Source: Bacillaceae bacterium | GTDB taxonomy: Bacteria; Bacillota; Bacilli; JACDOE01 | Length of the DNA stretch: 64,000 nt | Direction of reading: 5' to 3' | NCBI GenBank assembly: GCA_017656255.1 | Contig: JACDOE010000003.1 | Coordinates: 126,457-190,456, forward strand | In this document: positions 63,389 to 64,000 of the stretch, piece by piece | Numbering within the stretch: position 1 is the first letter of the stretch | How the letters are laid out: each line of letters opens with the position of its first letter | Program-made: the position numbers and the translations under genes | Notes under the pieces: generated by a model | Told to the model about the DNA's origin: nothing | The model's input: only the letters and a program-made list of their open reading frames with translations | The model's database searches: none

Positions 63389-63697
63389 ATGGATTACTCT
63401 CGGATGTGTCCCAAATACGAAGCGGCTATCGAAATCCTGGGGAAAAAATGGACGGGGCTAATTCTCCGGGTACTCATGGGAGGACCCAAACGTTTCAACC
63501 AGATCAAGGAACAGATTCCGGAAATGAGTGACCGGATGCTCTCGGAACGGATGAGAGAACTGGAAAAGGCGGAAATCGTCCAGCGTGATGTCTATCCCGA
63601 GACGCCCGTTCGCATTGAATACCGCTTGACGGAAAAAGGACATGAGCTCGAACCGGCCATCGAAGAGATTCAGAAATGGGCGGCAAAGTGGATGTAA
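63389..63697 (+). CDS. HxlR family transcriptional regulator
   Basis: A 102-residue single winged-helix regulator: MDYSRMCPKYEAAIEILGKKWTGLILRVL, RFNQIKEQIPEMSDRMLSERM and RIEYRLTEKGHELEPAIE are HxlR hallmarks (fragments listed separately). The conserved N-terminal Cys (position 7) is the residue used for redox or aldehyde sensing in some relatives. GAGGTGAG precedes the ATG. It is divergent from the DODA-type dioxygenase and probably controls it. Confidence 0.9.
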   Translation: MDYSRMCPKYEAAIEILGKKWTGLILRVLMGGPKRFNQIKEQIPEMSDRMLSERMRELEKAEIVQRDVYPETPVRIEYRLTEKGHELEPAIEEIQKWAAKWM

Positions 63698-63714
63698 GGT
63701 AAGTCCGGTCAAGG

Positions 63715-64000
63715 TTAAGGTGTGCCTTCTCCGGATGCAATGGGCTTTAGCATACGAAACAGGTAATCGACGGAATGAAACGCATAGATTTTATGCAGCA
63801 CTTTCCCGTCCTGAACCACCAGCATACAGGGGACACTTTCTACTTTCCATTCTTCCGCGCGGTGCGGAATAAAATTGATGTTACATTTGGCTGCCGTCAG
63901 ATCCGAAAGAGCCTCCAGCGTAATATCCAGCATTTTTTCCGCCATTTTGCAGGTGCCGCACATGGGGGTATATAAATAAATCACCACCGGATCTTGATGG
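63715..64000 (-). CDS. Thioredoxin-like protein, cut by the right edge
   Basis: The frame stays open to the window edge (HQDPVVIYLYTPMCGTCKMA), so the true start lies beyond 64000; the GTG codons inside the frame are not needed as starts. The CGTC motif is the redox-active thioredoxin site, followed by the cis-proline region ESVPCMLVVQDGKVLH. At least 95 residues are visible. It is convergent with the HxlR gene. Confidence 0.85.
   Translation of the reverse strand, partial: HQDPVVIYLYTPMCGTCKMAEKMLDITLEALSDLTAAKCNINFIPHRAEEWKVESVPCMLVVQDGKVLHKIYAFHSVDYLFRMLKPIASGEGTP

Overview
The window looks like the chromosome of a spore-forming, monoderm Bacillota of the order Bacillales. The evidence is the dnaE-ytrH-ytrI-ytpI-ytoI-ytkL order, a ytsJ/accDA-pfkA-pyk block, YheC/YheD spore-coat ATP-grasp proteins, promoter sequences resembling sigma-E and sigma-K sites, and a Tad pilus locus with no outer-membrane secretin. 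A Thermoactinomycetaceae-like member is my guess; no rRNA or other decisive marker is present. No prophage, CRISPR array, tRNA or rRNA was seen.

Layout. 1-507 is a 190-bp tandem repeat array entering from the left edge. 504-8303 (minus) is a central-metabolism block: malic enzyme, a FadR-type GntR regulator, a small DUF2007-like protein, accD, accA, pfkA, pyk, a thioesterase and fxsA. A FadR-type operator lies just downstream of the malic enzyme promoter. 8458-13740 holds dnaE, ytrH, ytrI, a small unknown gene and ytpI. 13780-21740 is a complete monoderm Flp/Tad pilus operon with two Flp pilins and a DUF192 gene, preceded by a class I cyclic-di-GMP riboswitch and an intrinsic terminator. This operon sits between ytpI and ytoI, which are neighbours in B. 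subtilis. 21876-27452 holds ytoI, a small membrane protein, an alanine/glycine symporter, an MFS transporter and ytkL. 27588-33350 holds four tandem YheC/YheD-like ATP-grasp genes plus a GNAT gene behind a sigma-K-like promoter. 33374-37222 holds a LysR regulator divergent from a Re-citrate-synthase-like enzyme, then a triple NlpC/P60 protein in which only the last domain keeps its catalytic cysteine.

37578-59749 is a large polyamine/GABA island. On the minus strand it has gabT with a small beta-grasp-like partner gene, a PAS-AAA sigma-54 activator, potBCD, a LysR regulator, an EamA transporter, a second (CBS-PAS-PAS-AAA) sigma-54 activator, putrescine aminotransferase, agmatinase and an aldehyde dehydrogenase. 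On the plus strand it has a frameshifted nitrilase, a PuuB-like FAD oxidase, potA, a C45 Ntn-hydrolase and a YhcX-like GNAT-nitrilase fusion. Two near-perfect -24/-12 promoters, upstream of the gabT unit and the aldehyde dehydrogenase operon, and palindromic sites at enhancer distance support sigma-54 control. The enzymes form a path agmatine -> putrescine -> aminobutyraldehyde -> GABA -> succinate semialdehyde. The plus-strand operon may feed acylated polyamines or related amides into it; that part is inference.

60044-64000 is mixed: an M20 dipeptidase, an ASCH-domain protein, a small secreted protein, a DODA-type extradiol dioxygenase divergent from an HxlR regulator, and a thioredoxin-like gene cut by the right edge.

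Coordinates use the start codon best supported by a ribosome binding site, so several genes are shorter than their maximal open frame. Stretches over about 300 bases without a gene are 1-503 (repeat array) and 37223-37577 (a hairpin and a terminator only).
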